Program-made: the position numbers and the translations under genes
The notes under the pieces: generated by a model
The model's input: only the letters and a program-made list of their open reading frames with translations
Told to the model about the DNA's origin: nothing
The model's database searches: none
From: WTFY01 sp965203725
GTDB lineage: Bacteria > Pseudomonadota > Gammaproteobacteria > UBA4575
Direction of reading: 5' to 3'
Length of the DNA stretch: 64,000 nucleotides
Assembly: GCA_965203725.1 (NCBI GenBank)
Contig: CBDBDH010000001.1
Coordinates: 248,001 to 312,000, forward strand
Part shown: positions 36,422-46,052 of the stretch, one piece after another
Numbering within the stretch: position 1 is the first letter of the stretch
How the letters are laid out: each line of letters opens with the position of its first letter

Positions 36422-37300
36422 TTATTCTAGAAGCTCAGATTTTCGTGCCTTATTAATTAAGTAAGAAGAAAAAGAGGCGCATGCTCCAAACATAAAAACA
36501 GCATCTTCTAGATCTACATTTGCATTGCCTTCAAGAAGAGCATGGCGTATGCCATCTTCATCGCTTGTATAGCCATAAAGATTCTCAATTCCCTTTCTGA
36601 GCGAAGGATGAAGAACCATACCTTTTTTAACCAAGGCATCGAGAGCTGGTTTTAATGATTTCGTCGCATTCTTATCTAAGCACTTAGCTACTGATTCGAT
36701 GGCATGAATGCTCTCACGGATACTACCAGCCAAGTCATTTCCATTTAAGCATTCGGCTGATTTGCGAAAATGTGCCTGTGCCCCTTCGAATGGACCAGAT
36801 GCAAGAACTTCAAGGTTCTTTTGAATAGCGGCACCCTGTTCAGGTGACGATATAGGAACAATTGTGGGCCCATCTTCTATAACGGTATAGGCACACATAA
36901 ACTTTTCTAGCACTTTTTTTACAAAGCCTAAAAATTCGATAGGAGCTAATTTATGTCTGAGAACAAACTGGATAAAATCAAAAACTTTGTTGTATGGTTG
37001 GCGTGTAATAAGCCCTTTTAAGCTATCAGCATTTATGCCAAACACATAACTAAATTCGTCTGCTGGTTCGAATAAAAAATGTACATGGTAGTCATACAGA
37101 ATTGTCTGCCATGGGTCTTGTAGTCTAGTATCTATTCCGTCAAAAAAACTTGACTCATCTAGAGCTCCATATATAAAACCCCAAAGGAGGTTACGTACTT
37201 GTTTGGATAACTCTCCTAAAGCCAAGGGCTGAGGGAGCGGCTCGATTCCTTCACCTTGGGAAAAGCTTAACCTGCTTCGAGGAATTTGCTGATTCGTCAC
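36422..37300 (-). CDS. AbiJ-like protein (AbiJ_N4-type N-terminus plus HEPN-like C-terminus)
   Basis: The 292-residue protein starts (GTG) with SRLSFSQGEGIEPLPQPLALGELSKQVRNLLWGFIYG, the pattern of the AbiJ_N4 domain found in abortive-infection proteins. It contains the family middle segment IEDGPTIVPISSPEQGAAIQKNLE and ends with a helical domain (HFRKSAECLNGNDLAGSIRESIHAIESVAKCL, then YGYTSDEDGIRHALLEG..VDLEDAVFMFGACASFSSYLINKA), which is the recurrent AbiJ C-terminal HEPN-like region. Family members are linked to phage defence by abortive infection; the mechanism here is not known. Domain naming is from memory of the family. Confidence 0.72.
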   Translation of the reverse strand: MTNQQIPRSRLSFSQGEGIEPLPQPLALGELSKQVRNLLWGFIYGALDESSFFDGIDTRLQDPWQTILYDYHVHFLFEPADEFSYVFGINADSLKGLITRQPYNKVFDFIQFVLRHKLAPIEFLGFVKKVLEKFMCAYTVIEDGPTIVPISSPEQGAAIQKNLEVLASGPFEGAQAHFRKSAECLNGNDLAGSIRESIHAIESVAKCLDKNATKSLKPALDALVKKGMVLHPSLRKGIENLYGYTSDEDGIRHALLEGNANVDLEDAVFMFGACASFSSYLINKARKSELLE

Positions 37301-37635
37301 GGTAGTTGCCTGTAAGAATGTGGCTTCAATTTTTGTTAGTGTTGTTATCAGTACTTCGTAGCAATCAGATCTTTAATCGTCGAATCTTGTGCATACAGAA
37401 AGCTCACAAAGCTTTCTGTATAAGCTGTGTATGTTAATTGTTAACTGTTTAAAAGGTAAATGTTGGAACGTCCGTTTCTCATTGTGCCTAACAATACAAA
37501 ACCAGTCATGATTGGATGCCGGAAAAATCCCGCATAACCGAATATCGTGCTTCATTACTACTAGGAATATTGCAGACAAGCATTACCAGATGCGCATTGC
37601 CTCAGTAACTGTAAGTCTAAATGCTCTACCCTCCA
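37301..37635. other. AT-rich gap without a convincing gene
   Basis: About 335 bases between the AbiJ-like gene and the XRE antitoxin gene. It should carry the promoter of the AbiJ-like gene. The only clear structure is a 12-base perfect inverted repeat near its start. A 68-codon open frame on the minus strand has no ribosome site and unlikely composition. Confidence 0.5.
37393..37421. repeat. 12-bp perfect inverted repeat with 5-base loop
   Basis: ATACAGAAAGCT (37393-37404) and AGCTTTCTGTAT (37410-37421) pair perfectly. There is no T tract on either side, so it is not an obvious terminator. It could be an operator for the AbiJ-like gene, a recombination site, or an RNA hairpin. Confidence 0.6.
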
Positions 37636-37962
37636 TCATGCCCCAACGCTGAGCCTGCCATGCCGTGGTGACCGGGATCGGCGAATGACGATCTCCACAT
37701 CACGCCCCAGCCCCGTCAGAAGACGCAGCAGGCGCTCGATGGAATACTCGCGAAAGTTTCCTCGAAGCAGACGTGAGACATCAGGCTGGGACAGGCCCAG
37801 CAGCCCCGCTGCTTCAACTTGCGTGAGGTCACGCTGGCGAATGATTTCATCAATGCGGGCAACCAGTTCTGCCTTCAAAAGATGTGCATCGGCATCCGGG
37901 TACCCAAGGTCCTTGAATACGTTGCCACTGCCACGTTCAATGTTCGTGTCTTTCTCTTTCAT
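37636..37962 (-). CDS. XRE-family antitoxin of a RelE/HigB-type pair
   Basis: The 108-residue protein has a helix-turn-helix (QRDLTQVEAAGLLGLSQPDVSRLLRGNFREYSIERLLRLLTGLGRDVEIVI, about 42-92), the pattern of HigA2/HTH_37 antitoxins that pair with Gp49-like toxins. An N-terminal segment (GNVFKDLGYPDADAHLLKAELVARI) is typical of this group. It starts four bases after the toxin stop. It would neutralise the toxin and repress the operon. Confidence 0.88.
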   Translation of the reverse strand: MKEKDTNIERGSGNVFKDLGYPDADAHLLKAELVARIDEIIRQRDLTQVEAAGLLGLSQPDVSRLLRGNFREYSIERLLRLLTGLGRDVEIVIRRSRSPRHGRLSVGA

Positions 37963-37966
37963 TTAT

Positions 37967-38335
37967 CTACCCTCCTGCATAGACATCCCTGTAGTGCTGC
38001 TCTGCTGCCTTCATCCTATGCCTGATTAAGTGGATCTCAGGCTTCGGTGTTTTGATGCCCTGCTTGGACTTCTTTTGAAAAGCATGCAAAACGTACACAG
38101 CTGCCTTGAACCGGACCGTATATATAGCCCGGTAGGTATCCCCGTCATATCTGGAGACCACTTCAACAACACCAGAACCCAATCCCTTGAGAGGTTTGGC
38201 GTCACGGTGTTTCAAACCGATCTGGGCCTGGTACAATGCAAAGCCTATTCGGTCCAGTACCGGGTCTGGAAACTTCCTCAGATCCTCCTTGCTTGACCCC
38301 ATCCATTCGACAGGCTTCAGTGCTCCATCAGGCAT
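37967..38335 (-). CDS. RelE/HigB-type toxin (phage Gp49-like)
   Basis: The 122-residue protein has the Gp49-like pattern: LRKFPDPVLDRIGFALYQAQIGLKHRDAKPLKGLGSGVVEVVSRYDGDTYRAIYTVRFKAAVYVLHAFQKKSKQGIKTP (about 20-97). The YRAIYTV..AVYVLHAFQKKSK strand pair is the hallmark of these ribosome-dependent or free mRNA interferases. The toxin gene precedes its antitoxin, the HigBA order. Confidence 0.9.
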   Translation of the reverse strand: MPDGALKPVEWMGSSKEDLRKFPDPVLDRIGFALYQAQIGLKHRDAKPLKGLGSGVVEVVSRYDGDTYRAIYTVRFKAAVYVLHAFQKKSKQGIKTPKPEIHLIRHRMKAAEQHYRDVYAGG

Positions 38336-38424
38336 GATAGATTATAGTGGATTCACCATATTAGTAACAAGTCCCACAATGAACGTCCGTAGAGAAACAC
38401 ATAGACTTGCCATGGGTTTAATAT

Positions 38425-38568
38425 ATGATCATCAATAAAGTCGGTGTAAAACGCTGGTCCGCCATTGCAACGGCCAAGGACAAGAAGATTCGGATCATCT
38501 CCGTCCGGTGCGCTCGAAAATCAGAGGTAAGAATCGATGAAAGCCAAGGAATTCGATCAAAAATTTGA
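38425..38568 (+). pseudogene. brnT: remnant of brnT toxin gene (3' end only)
   Basis: A 47-codon stretch reading MIINKVGVKRWSAIATAKDKKIRIISVRCARKSEVRIDES and running into the brnA start. KIRIISVRCARKSEV matches the conserved C-terminal strand of BrnT (RIISARRA.K.EV), and the overlap with the downstream antitoxin start is the normal BrnTA arrangement. The first half of a roughly 90-residue toxin, with its catalytic residues, is missing. An adjacent upstream stretch in another frame (RRETHRLAMGLIYDHQ) might be part of the lost half. Confidence 0.6.
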
Positions 38569-38773
38569 TACCGGCAAAGAAGAGGTTATTGCCGATCTGG
38601 ATTTGTCTTCGACCGTAAAGCCCAATCAGAGTCAAAAACGGGTAAACGTCGATTTTCCAGTCTGGATGATCGAGTTACTGGATAAAGAGGCCAAGCGGAC
38701 CGGGGTGACACGGCAAACGATTATCAAGATGTGGCTCGCCGAAAAGCTGGGAATCTCTACTCAAACCAATTGA
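38537..38773 (+). CDS. brnA: BrnA-type antitoxin (CopG/ribbon-helix-helix)
   Basis: The 78-residue protein has the BrnA pattern: MKAKEFDQKFD.G.E.., DLDLSSTVKPNQSQKRVNVDFPVWMIELLDKEAKRTGVTRQTIIKMWLAEKL. The C-terminal ribbon-helix-helix (about 35-72) binds the operator; the N-terminal segment normally wraps the BrnT RNase. With its toxin decayed, it is an orphan antitoxin that could still counter or regulate related modules. Confidence 0.85.
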   Translation: MKAKEFDQKFDTGKEEVIADLDLSSTVKPNQSQKRVNVDFPVWMIELLDKEAKRTGVTRQTIIKMWLAEKLGISTQTN

Positions 38774-38971
38774 ACAACGGCACAATAAAGTGCTTCCTTT
38801 AAGGCTGCGCACGAGAAAATGAGGTATACATCAGTTCCCTTTCTTCGGCTATCGCGGTATTTCGCGCATTGAGTTGACCCCAGATCATCTGGCCTCATGC
38901 AGATCAAGGGATCATTTCGGCCTCTTGGAGTTCGGGTATTTGAATAACCATAATTTCTGGCGAAGCAACTG

Positions 38972-39274
38972 ATGAACATCACAAAACAAATACCTGTCAG
39001 CGTCGGTGAAGTGATTATCAAGGAGTTCCTTGTACCCATGAGGCTGACCCAAGGACAGCTAGCAGAAGCGATGGGGGTGAGCCGGAAAACTGTCAACGAG
39101 CTGTGTACCAATCGCCGTGCCGTTACGGTGGACACCGCACTGATGCTCGCGACCGTCTTTGGGAACACGGCTGATTTCTGGTTGAACCTGCAGCGGCGAA
39201 ACGAGTTGTGGAAGGCACTGCATACTCCAAAGCGAAAAGCGCGGATTGCAAGAGCCAGGCCGATTACTGCCTGA
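38972..39274 (+). CDS. higA: HigA-family antitoxin without a visible HigB
   Basis: The 100-residue protein is a typical HigA: PVSVGEVIIKEFLVPMRLTQGQLAEAMGVSRKTVNELCTNRRAVTVDTALMLATVFGNTADFWLNLQRRNELWKA (about 9-82), an XRE helix-turn-helix plus the FGNTADFWLNLQ end motif. HigB is normally encoded just upstream; the 198 bases upstream hold no recognisable HigB. Either the toxin was lost or a decayed remnant is beyond recognition. Confidence 0.88.
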   Translation: MNITKQIPVSVGEVIIKEFLVPMRLTQGQLAEAMGVSRKTVNELCTNRRAVTVDTALMLATVFGNTADFWLNLQRRNELWKALHTPKRKARIARARPITA

Positions 39275-39333
39275 CTGGTTCTCTTCAATCAAACCAGATA
39301 ATGGAGCCTAGGCAGGCCCGGTATCGAGAAAAA

Positions 39334-40138
39334 TCAGTGCCAGGCAAAATCCAGTGCCCGGGCAAGGGGCTGAATCACAAGGCTGACCAGGAAAAGGAGC
39401 AATGCCGTCACGACGATGGATGGCCCGGAAGGCACATCCAGCACCAGTGAACCGAACAGGCCGCCGCCCGAGGAAATCACCCCGATCACCGCCGCAAGTA
39501 CCGCCATCTGCTCCGGCGAGCGGGACAGTGACTGCGCCGCAGCCGCCGGGATGATCAACAAGGCCACGACCAGAAGTACCCCGACCACCTTCATGCCCGC
39601 TGCCACGGCGCCTGCGATCAGGAGCATGTAGATGATCTGGCTACGCCCCACCGGGCTGCCTTCAGCACGTGCCAGATCCTCATGCACGGTGAGCGCAACC
39701 AGCGAATGCCATATGTAGGCCAGCACCGCCAGGCAAAACAGGCCGCCGGCCCACACCATGTACACGTCGCCCCGGGACACGGCAAGCACGTCGCCAAAGA
39801 GATAGCCCAGCAGGTCATGTCCGTACGCCGAGCCGGAAATTGAAAGGATGACCACGCCCAGGGCCAGCGTACTGTGAGACAACAGCCCCAGCAAGGTATC
39901 GCTGGCAAGATGAACCACCCTTTGCAAAAACAGCAGGGCCAGTGCCGTCAGGAACGCAATGGCAAACACGCCTAGCACCGGTGAGCTGCCCAGGATCATT
40001 CCGAGTGCGATGCCGAGCAAGGCCGAGTGCGCCATGGTGTCTCCGAAATAGGCCATGCGGCGCCACAGCAAAAAGCAGCCCAGCGGACCGGCTACGCAAC
40101 TGACACCGGCTGCGACCAGCAGTGCACGGACAAAGAAG

Positions 40139-40149
<11 letters not shown>
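39334..40149 (-). CDS. znuB: zinc ABC transporter permease ZnuB
   Basis: ZnuB is the membrane subunit of the high-affinity Zn2+ importer. From ATG 40149 it has 271 residues; a longer frame exists upstream but overlaps znuC. It has about eight hydrophobic segments and the family blocks AYFGDTMAHSALLGIALG near 35-52, TLALGVVILSISGSAYGHDLLGYLFGDVLAVSRGD and AGMKVVGVLLVVALLIIPAAAAQSL. It overlaps the znuC end by 11 bases. The periplasmic binding protein ZnuA is not encoded in this window. Confidence 0.95.
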
Positions 40150-40980
<831 letters not shown>

Positions 40981-40984
<4 letters not shown>

Positions 40985-41493
40985 TGGTCGGTCCCGCCAG
41001 GTGCCGAGGTGCGGGCACAGTCCGGACAAAGTCCGCGGGCCTCGAGGACCTGGGAGTGGAGTTCGAAGCCGGTCTGGCCCGCCAGGTCGACAATGGCATT
41101 GCGCATGCGTTTCGCTTCGACTTCAGCGACCGTCTTGCACTGCTCGCACACCAGGAATACGGTGCCGTGGTGGTGTCCCGGCCGACTGCAGGCAAGATAG
41201 GCGTTGCAGCTTTCAATGCGGTGTACCAGGCCGATCGATTCCAGGAACTCGAGCGCACGGTAGATCTGGGCCGGTGCGGGTCTGCGTCCTTTCCAGTCAA
41301 ACTGTTTCATGAGTTCGTAGACGCCCAGCGGACGATGGCCGGCCAGCAGCAGTTCAAGGACAGAACGGCGATTCGCGGTGAAGCGCTGCTTGCGCCTCGC
41401 GCATGCGGCTTCCGCATATGCCATGCCCGCATGGATGCAGGCTTCGTGGTCATGCTGGCGTTCCGGAAAAGATGACTGGTCCATGGATATCAC
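40981..41493 (-). CDS. zur: zinc uptake regulator Zur (Fur family)
   Basis: The 170-residue protein is a Fur-family repressor. The winged helix covers RFTANRRSVLELLLAGHRPLGVYELMKQF...PAPAQIYRALEFLESIGLVHRIES (about 37-95), followed by the dimer domain with the structural zinc pairs CEQC and CPDC. The central CSRPGHHHGTVFLVCEQC and preceding region fit Zur more than Fur. Gene order zur-znuC-znuB supports this. A palindromic operator lies in the promoter, so it probably represses its own operon when Zn is plentiful. Start ATG 41493, or the third-codon ATG 41484. Confidence 0.93.
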
Positions 41494-41557
41494 CTAGGCC
41501 AAAAGGAAGTCACGTTGCGATGCCAGGCACGAGCCCCGGTGCCTCATCGCGCTCTAG

Positions 41558-41572
41558 TGTTACAGTGTAACA
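41558..41572. promoter_or_regulatory. Zur-type operator in front of zur-znuCB
   Basis: TGTTACAGTGTAACA is a perfect 7-1-7 palindrome, 65 bases upstream of the zur start. It fits the proteobacterial Zur box (GTTATA..TATAAC type), and its position overlaps a TATGTT -10-like element on the minus strand, as expected for autorepression. Confidence 0.7.
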
Positions 41573-41890
41573 TAATGGTTCATGCAGGCAAGGCAGGCAG
41601 GCCGGTATGGCCACCGGATTGTGCCCCGAACCCGTGGCCGCCGGGAAAGCCGGCACCGGACAAGCTCCGGGGCTAGAGTCGAAATGCACAGGTTCCGGGT
41701 CCGTGCATGGGCGGATCCTGTGCCTCAGCCTTGTGAGTGGCGTGCTATGATACGCGCCAGGAACCGGCATGGTCCGGGAGTGGCCGGGCAGGCTGCGTGA
41801 CAGCGGGCACCGGACGATTCCTGCCACAGGAAAAGCCGTGCGTGGTCGCTCTCCCTTCCAATATCGTTACAGAAATGCACAACAAGAATC
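41573..41890. other. intergenic region between zur operon and xseB
   Basis: No gene seen. It carries the divergent promoters. A TATGAT at about 41745-41750 on the plus strand is a -10 candidate for xseB, without a convincing -35. Confidence 0.4.
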
Positions 41891-42121
41891 ATGGATTTTG
41901 AAAAATCACTAAAACAGCTTGAAGCGCTGGTCGACAAGCTGGAAAAAGGCGGGCTGTCCCTGGAGGAGTCCCTCCAGTGCTACGAGCAGGGCGTCAAGCT
42001 CACGCGCGAGTGCCGCAAGGCGCTGCAGCAGGCGGAACAGAAAATTTCAGTGCTGAGCAAGGAAAATGGAGACTGGACGGAAAAGAACTTCGATGACGGA
42101 GAAACGCCCGAAAAAGATTGA
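41891..42121 (+). CDS. xseB: exodeoxyribonuclease VII small subunit
   Basis: XseB is the small subunit of the single-strand exonuclease VII. The 76-residue protein is FEKSLKQLEALVDKLEKGGLSLEESLQCYEQGVKLTRECRKALQQAEQKISVL, the standard two-helix coiled coil, plus an acidic tail. It overlaps ispA by 29 bases; order xseB-ispA-dxs matches E. coli. Confidence 0.96.
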   Translation: MDFEKSLKQLEALVDKLEKGGLSLEESLQCYEQGVKLTRECRKALQQAEQKISVLSKENGDWTEKNFDDGETPEKD

Positions 42122-42995
42122 CAAGATCCTCGGCCTGTATGCCGGGCGCGTCAACCAGCAGCTTGAAAACTGGCTTCCCGCAGCGTCCGAACCGCCCGCG
42201 GTACTGCACGAGGCCATGCGCTATGCCGTACTGGGGGAAGGCAAGCGAATACGCCCGGTACTGCTGTATGCAACCGGAGAGGCCCTCAACGTGCCCGTCG
42301 AGAGGCTGGATGCCCCGGCCTGCGCCGTGGAGCTGGTGCACGGCTACTCCCTGATTCATGACGATCTCCCGGCCATGGACGACGACGACCTGCGCCGTGG
42401 ACGCCCGACCTGCCACAACGCCTTCGGTGAAGCCAACGCAATCCTGGCAGGCGATGCCCTGCAGGCCCTTGCCTTCTCCGTACTGGCCAATGATCCTGCC
42501 AACCCCCCCGAGCGGCGAATCAGGATGGCCCAGCTCCTTGGCGAGGCGGCAGGCTCGCAGGGGATGGTCGGAGGCCAGGCCATCGACCTCGCTTCGGTCA
42601 ACAAGCCGCTCAATGAAAGTGAACTGAAACACATGCACCGCCTCAAGACCGGCGCCCTGATCAAGACCAGTGTGCTGATGGCCGTGACTGCGAGCGAGAC
42701 GGGCACGCCCGAGGTCCATGAGCGGTTTGCCCGCTTTGCCGATTGCATCGGGCTGCTGTTCCAGATCCGCGACGATATCCTCGACATCCAGAGCGAAACG
42801 GAAGTCCTGGGAAAGCCGCAGGGTTCCGATGCGGCGCAGAACAAGCCCACGTACCCGAGCACCGTGGGGCTGGAACAGGCCGGGATTGCGGCGGAGGAAC
42901 TGCTGCGGCAGGCCTGCCAGGAGATCGACCATATGGATTTTGAGTGGGCAACGCTGTACGCTGTCAGTGAATATATAATAAGGCGAAATTCATAG
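42093..42995 (+). CDS. ispA: polyprenyl (farnesyl) diphosphate synthase
   Basis: IspA condenses DMAPP and IPP to geranyl and farnesyl diphosphate. From ATG 42093 it has 300 residues. Motifs are GEGKRIRP (about 50-57), the first Asp-rich motif DDLPAMDDDDLRRG near 90-103, GQAIDL, LKTGALI, and the second Asp-rich motif FQIRDDILD near 228-236. The residue pattern fits short-chain synthases. It overlaps xseB and is followed by dxs after 51 bases, so precursor synthesis genes are co-transcribed. Confidence 0.95.
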   Translation: MTEKRPKKIDKILGLYAGRVNQQLENWLPAASEPPAVLHEAMRYAVLGEGKRIRPVLLYATGEALNVPVERLDAPACAVELVHGYSLIHDDLPAMDDDDLRRGRPTCHNAFGEANAILAGDALQALAFSVLANDPANPPERRIRMAQLLGEAAGSQGMVGGQAIDLASVNKPLNESELKHMHRLKTGALIKTSVLMAVTASETGTPEVHERFARFADCIGLLFQIRDDILDIQSETEVLGKPQGSDAAQNKPTYPSTVGLEQAGIAAEELLRQACQEIDHMDFEWATLYAVSEYIIRRNS

Positions 42996-43046
42996 CGCCC
43001 GGTTTCAGTCCCTCAACCTCAACCAATCACACAACTGCTGACGCCC

Positions 43047-44965
43047 ATGGACAAGACCCGTTATCCCCTGTTATCCAAGATCGACAGCCCCACAGACCTG
43101 CGCGCCCTGAAGGAAAACCAGATGCCGGCCGTCTCGGACGAGCTGCGGGACTTCCTGCTGGATTCCATTGCCAGCTGCGGCGGGCACTTCGGTGGCGGCC
43201 TCGGTGCCGTCGAGATCACCGTGGCCCTGCACTACGTCTTCAATACCCCGCATGACCGGATCGTGTGGGACGTCGGCCATCAATGCTACCCGCACAAGAT
43301 CCTCACGGGCCGCAAGGACCGCATCACGACCATCCGGACCAAGGACGGACTGGCACCGTTCCCGAAACGCAGCGAAAGCGAACACGACCATTTCGGGACC
43401 GGCCATTCGAGCACATCCATCGGCGCGGCCCTGGGGATGGCCATTGCCAGTGCCTCGCAGAGCGAGAAACGCAAGGTCATCGCAGTCATCGGAGACGGCG
43501 GCATCACGGGCGGCATGGCGTATGAGGCCCTGAATCACCTGGGCGACAGCAATGCCGACCTGCTGGTCATCCTCAATGACAACGAAATGTCGATTTCGCC
43601 CAACATCGGCGCCATGACCAATTACCTGACCCGGCTGCTCTCCGGAAAGATGTCGGCCACCATCAGCAAGAGCAGTGAAAAACTGCTGCAACCCATCCCG
43701 TTTGCGAACGAGTTCGTGGGGCGCGTCACCGAACACGTCAAGGGCGTGGCGATCCCTCCGGGGACGCTGTTCGAGGAACTGGGAGTCAGCTATTACGGCC
43801 CGGCCAACGGGCATGATGCGGGCAGCCTGATCAAGATCCTGAAAAACCTGAAACGCCTGAAAGGCCCCCGGCTGCTGCACATCTGCACGGTCAAGGGGAA
43901 GGGCTATGCGAAGGCGGAATCGGACCCGGTGGGCTACCATGCCGTGCCGACCTTCGAGCCCAGCGTCGGGGTCGTCAAGTCGGGCAAAAAACCCAAGGTC
44001 ACCTACACGCAGGTCTTCAGCGACTGGCTGTGCGACATCGCCGGGCAGGATGAGCGCGTCATGGCCATCACGCCGGCCATGCGCGAAGGATCGGGCCTGG
44101 TCCGATTCTCCAAGGAGTTTCCCGACCGCTACTTCGACGTCGCCATTGCAGAACAGCATGCCGTCACGCTCGCCGCCGGCATGGGCCTGCGAGGACACCA
44201 AGCCCGTCGTGGCCATTTATTCGACCTTCCTGCAGCGTGGCTACGATCAGCTGATCCATGATGTCGCGGTGCAAAACCTGCCGGTCATGTTTGCGATCGA
44301 CCGTGCCGGGGTTGTGGGCGGTGACGGGCAGACCCATGCCGGCAGTTTCGACCTGACCTACCTGCGCTGCGTCCCGAACATGGTGGTGATGACGCCCAGC
44401 GACGAAAACGAGACGCGGCGAATGCTCTACACGGCCTACCTGCAGGAGTGTCCGGCGGCCGTGCCTTATCCTCGCGGCAGCGGGCCAGGCACCCCGGTCG
44501 TGCCGGAAATGAATGCCGTGGAAGTCGGCAAGGCCAAGGTCTTGCGCCAGGGCAAACAGCTTGCCATCCTGGCCTTCGGCAGCCCGGTGCATGATGCCCT
44601 TGCCGTCGGTGAGCAACTGGATGCCACCGTGGTCAACATGAGGTTCGTCAAGCCGATCGACCAGGCGCTCATCATCGACGTGGCCAAGGCGCACGACCTG
44701 ATCGTCACGATCGAGGACAACGTCGTGCTGGGGGGTGCAGGCTCAGCGGTCAATGAAGTCCTGGCCGTCAGCCAGCTTGCGGTTCGCATCAAGAACCTGG
44801 GCTTGCCGGATCACTACCTGAACCACGCCACCCGTGAAGAGGCAGTTGTCCGATGCAGGACTGGATGCCGACGGCATCCTGGAATCCATCCAGCAGTTCA
44901 AAAAGGAAAATCCGAAGAGAAGACCTGCCGTCAAGCGCACCCGACGACGAAAAACCGCTTCGTGA
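43047..44965 (+). pseudogene. dxs: 1-deoxy-D-xylulose-5-phosphate synthase, two frameshifts as read
   Basis: Dxs makes DXP from pyruvate and glyceraldehyde-3-phosphate, the entry of the MEP isoprenoid pathway. The full-length protein (about 638 residues) is present only across three frames. Frame 1 (from 43047) carries GHQCYPHKILTGRKD, the GTGHSSTSIGAALGMA region, the TPP-binding IGDGGITGGMAYEALN and AEQHAVTLAAGMG. Frame 2 continues from about 44184 (CEDTKPVVAIYSTFLQR.YDQLIHDVA, IDRAGVVG.DG.THAGSFDL). Frame 3 resumes near 44842 (QLSDAGLDADGILESIQQF) to the TGA at 44963. Each step is one extra base in a G-rich spot (44183-44185 and about 44841-44842). Coding content is otherwise perfect, so either sequence error or a very recent loss. 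Confidence 0.88.
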
Positions 44966-44975
44966 CCCCCTGCGC

Positions 44976-46047
44976 CTAGGCGCGCGGGTAATTGCCTGGA
45001 TAGGCGGAGATGATTCTGCGCAACAGTTCCCTGGCCGTTCCTGCCGGGATCACCACCTGCTCTTGATCGTCCCTGTGGGCCGTGATCAGCGTCTGCCGGC
45101 CCTGGCCGAGCAGGTGTATCTGGTAGCGCACCGCTGCGGCATCGGCATCGCGAACACCCGCCTGCGTGGAAACCGGGTCAGGCTCCATGGAGATGAAGTA
45201 GATGCCCCCGCTCGCGATTGTGATCCTCGATGACCAGGCCCGAGCGGTCCAGGGCCACACCGGTCCTGCGCCAGACCCGGGGGAAGACATCACCCACCAT
45301 CAGCACCGGGATGCCCTCGATGTCCCGGATGTCCAGGTACAGGCTACGGGAATCCGGGCTTCCGAACTTGAGTCCGGCTTCCTCCTTCGAGGTGCCCAGG
45401 AACTCCATCAGCCTGACCGTCATTTCCGCTTCGCGATCCGGGTTCGGGGACTGCGGTTTCCACAGGATCTGCTCATCCGCATTGATCGCGGCCACCTCCA
45501 GGCCACGCTGCGTCAGGTACAGGTTGGTCACCGCATTGGGCTGGCGCTCAAGGCGCAGCCGGAACTTCTCCGTGACCACGTCGATTCCCTCCCGGCTGGA
45601 GGACGTATCGCGAAGACGGCCCAGGTCCTGGGCCCAGTGGGTTTCCATGTAGCCCAGTACCGGTTCGTCTTCGGCAATTCTGAAACCTTCCTCCTGCCAG
45701 AATTTGCGCAGCAGCGGCCACAGCGTGACCGGGTCCGTATCCACTTCCAGCCAGCGGGTCGGGCCTTCCTGGCGTACCCGCATTTCAAAAAACTCGGGCA
45801 GTACGCTGGCACCCACGGCCGGCACCTGCGTCTGCAGGGCGCTGACCCGGTCACTGGCCGTTTTCGGAATCCTCAGGCTGTTCTCCCAGTCCGGGGCCAC
45901 CAGGTCAGGGGGCGCCTCCAGGGGTTTCGTCGTGGCGCTGTCCGAGTAATCGCTGTCCCCGGTCTTCAGGAAACCGCAGCCACCCAGTGCCAGCGAAAGC
46001 CAGGCCGCCGCGAGCACAAGGCGCAGGGGAAATTGGTATTTGCACAT
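44976..46047 (-). pseudogene. bamC: outer-membrane assembly lipoprotein BamC, frameshifted as read
   Basis: BamC is a lipoprotein of the BAM beta-barrel assembly complex. From ATG 46047 the N-terminus is a lipoprotein signal (RLVLAAAWLSLALGGC) followed by the unstructured APPDLVAPDW region and the first helix-grip domain. The reading frame breaks in the C5 run at 45205-45209: as read the protein ends soon after ERGHLLHLHGA, but with one C removed it continues IYFISMEPDPV...HLLGQGRQTLITAH and stops at 44976, giving about 356 residues, close to E. coli BamC (344). It is convergent with dxs, 10 bases away, and downstream of dapA as in E. coli. Confidence 0.85.
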
Positions 46048-46052
46048 ATAGC

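Noticed and set aside
37373..37579. 68-codon open frame on the minus strand in the island
   Set aside because: No start signal, and it overlaps the inverted repeat; composition is not protein-like.
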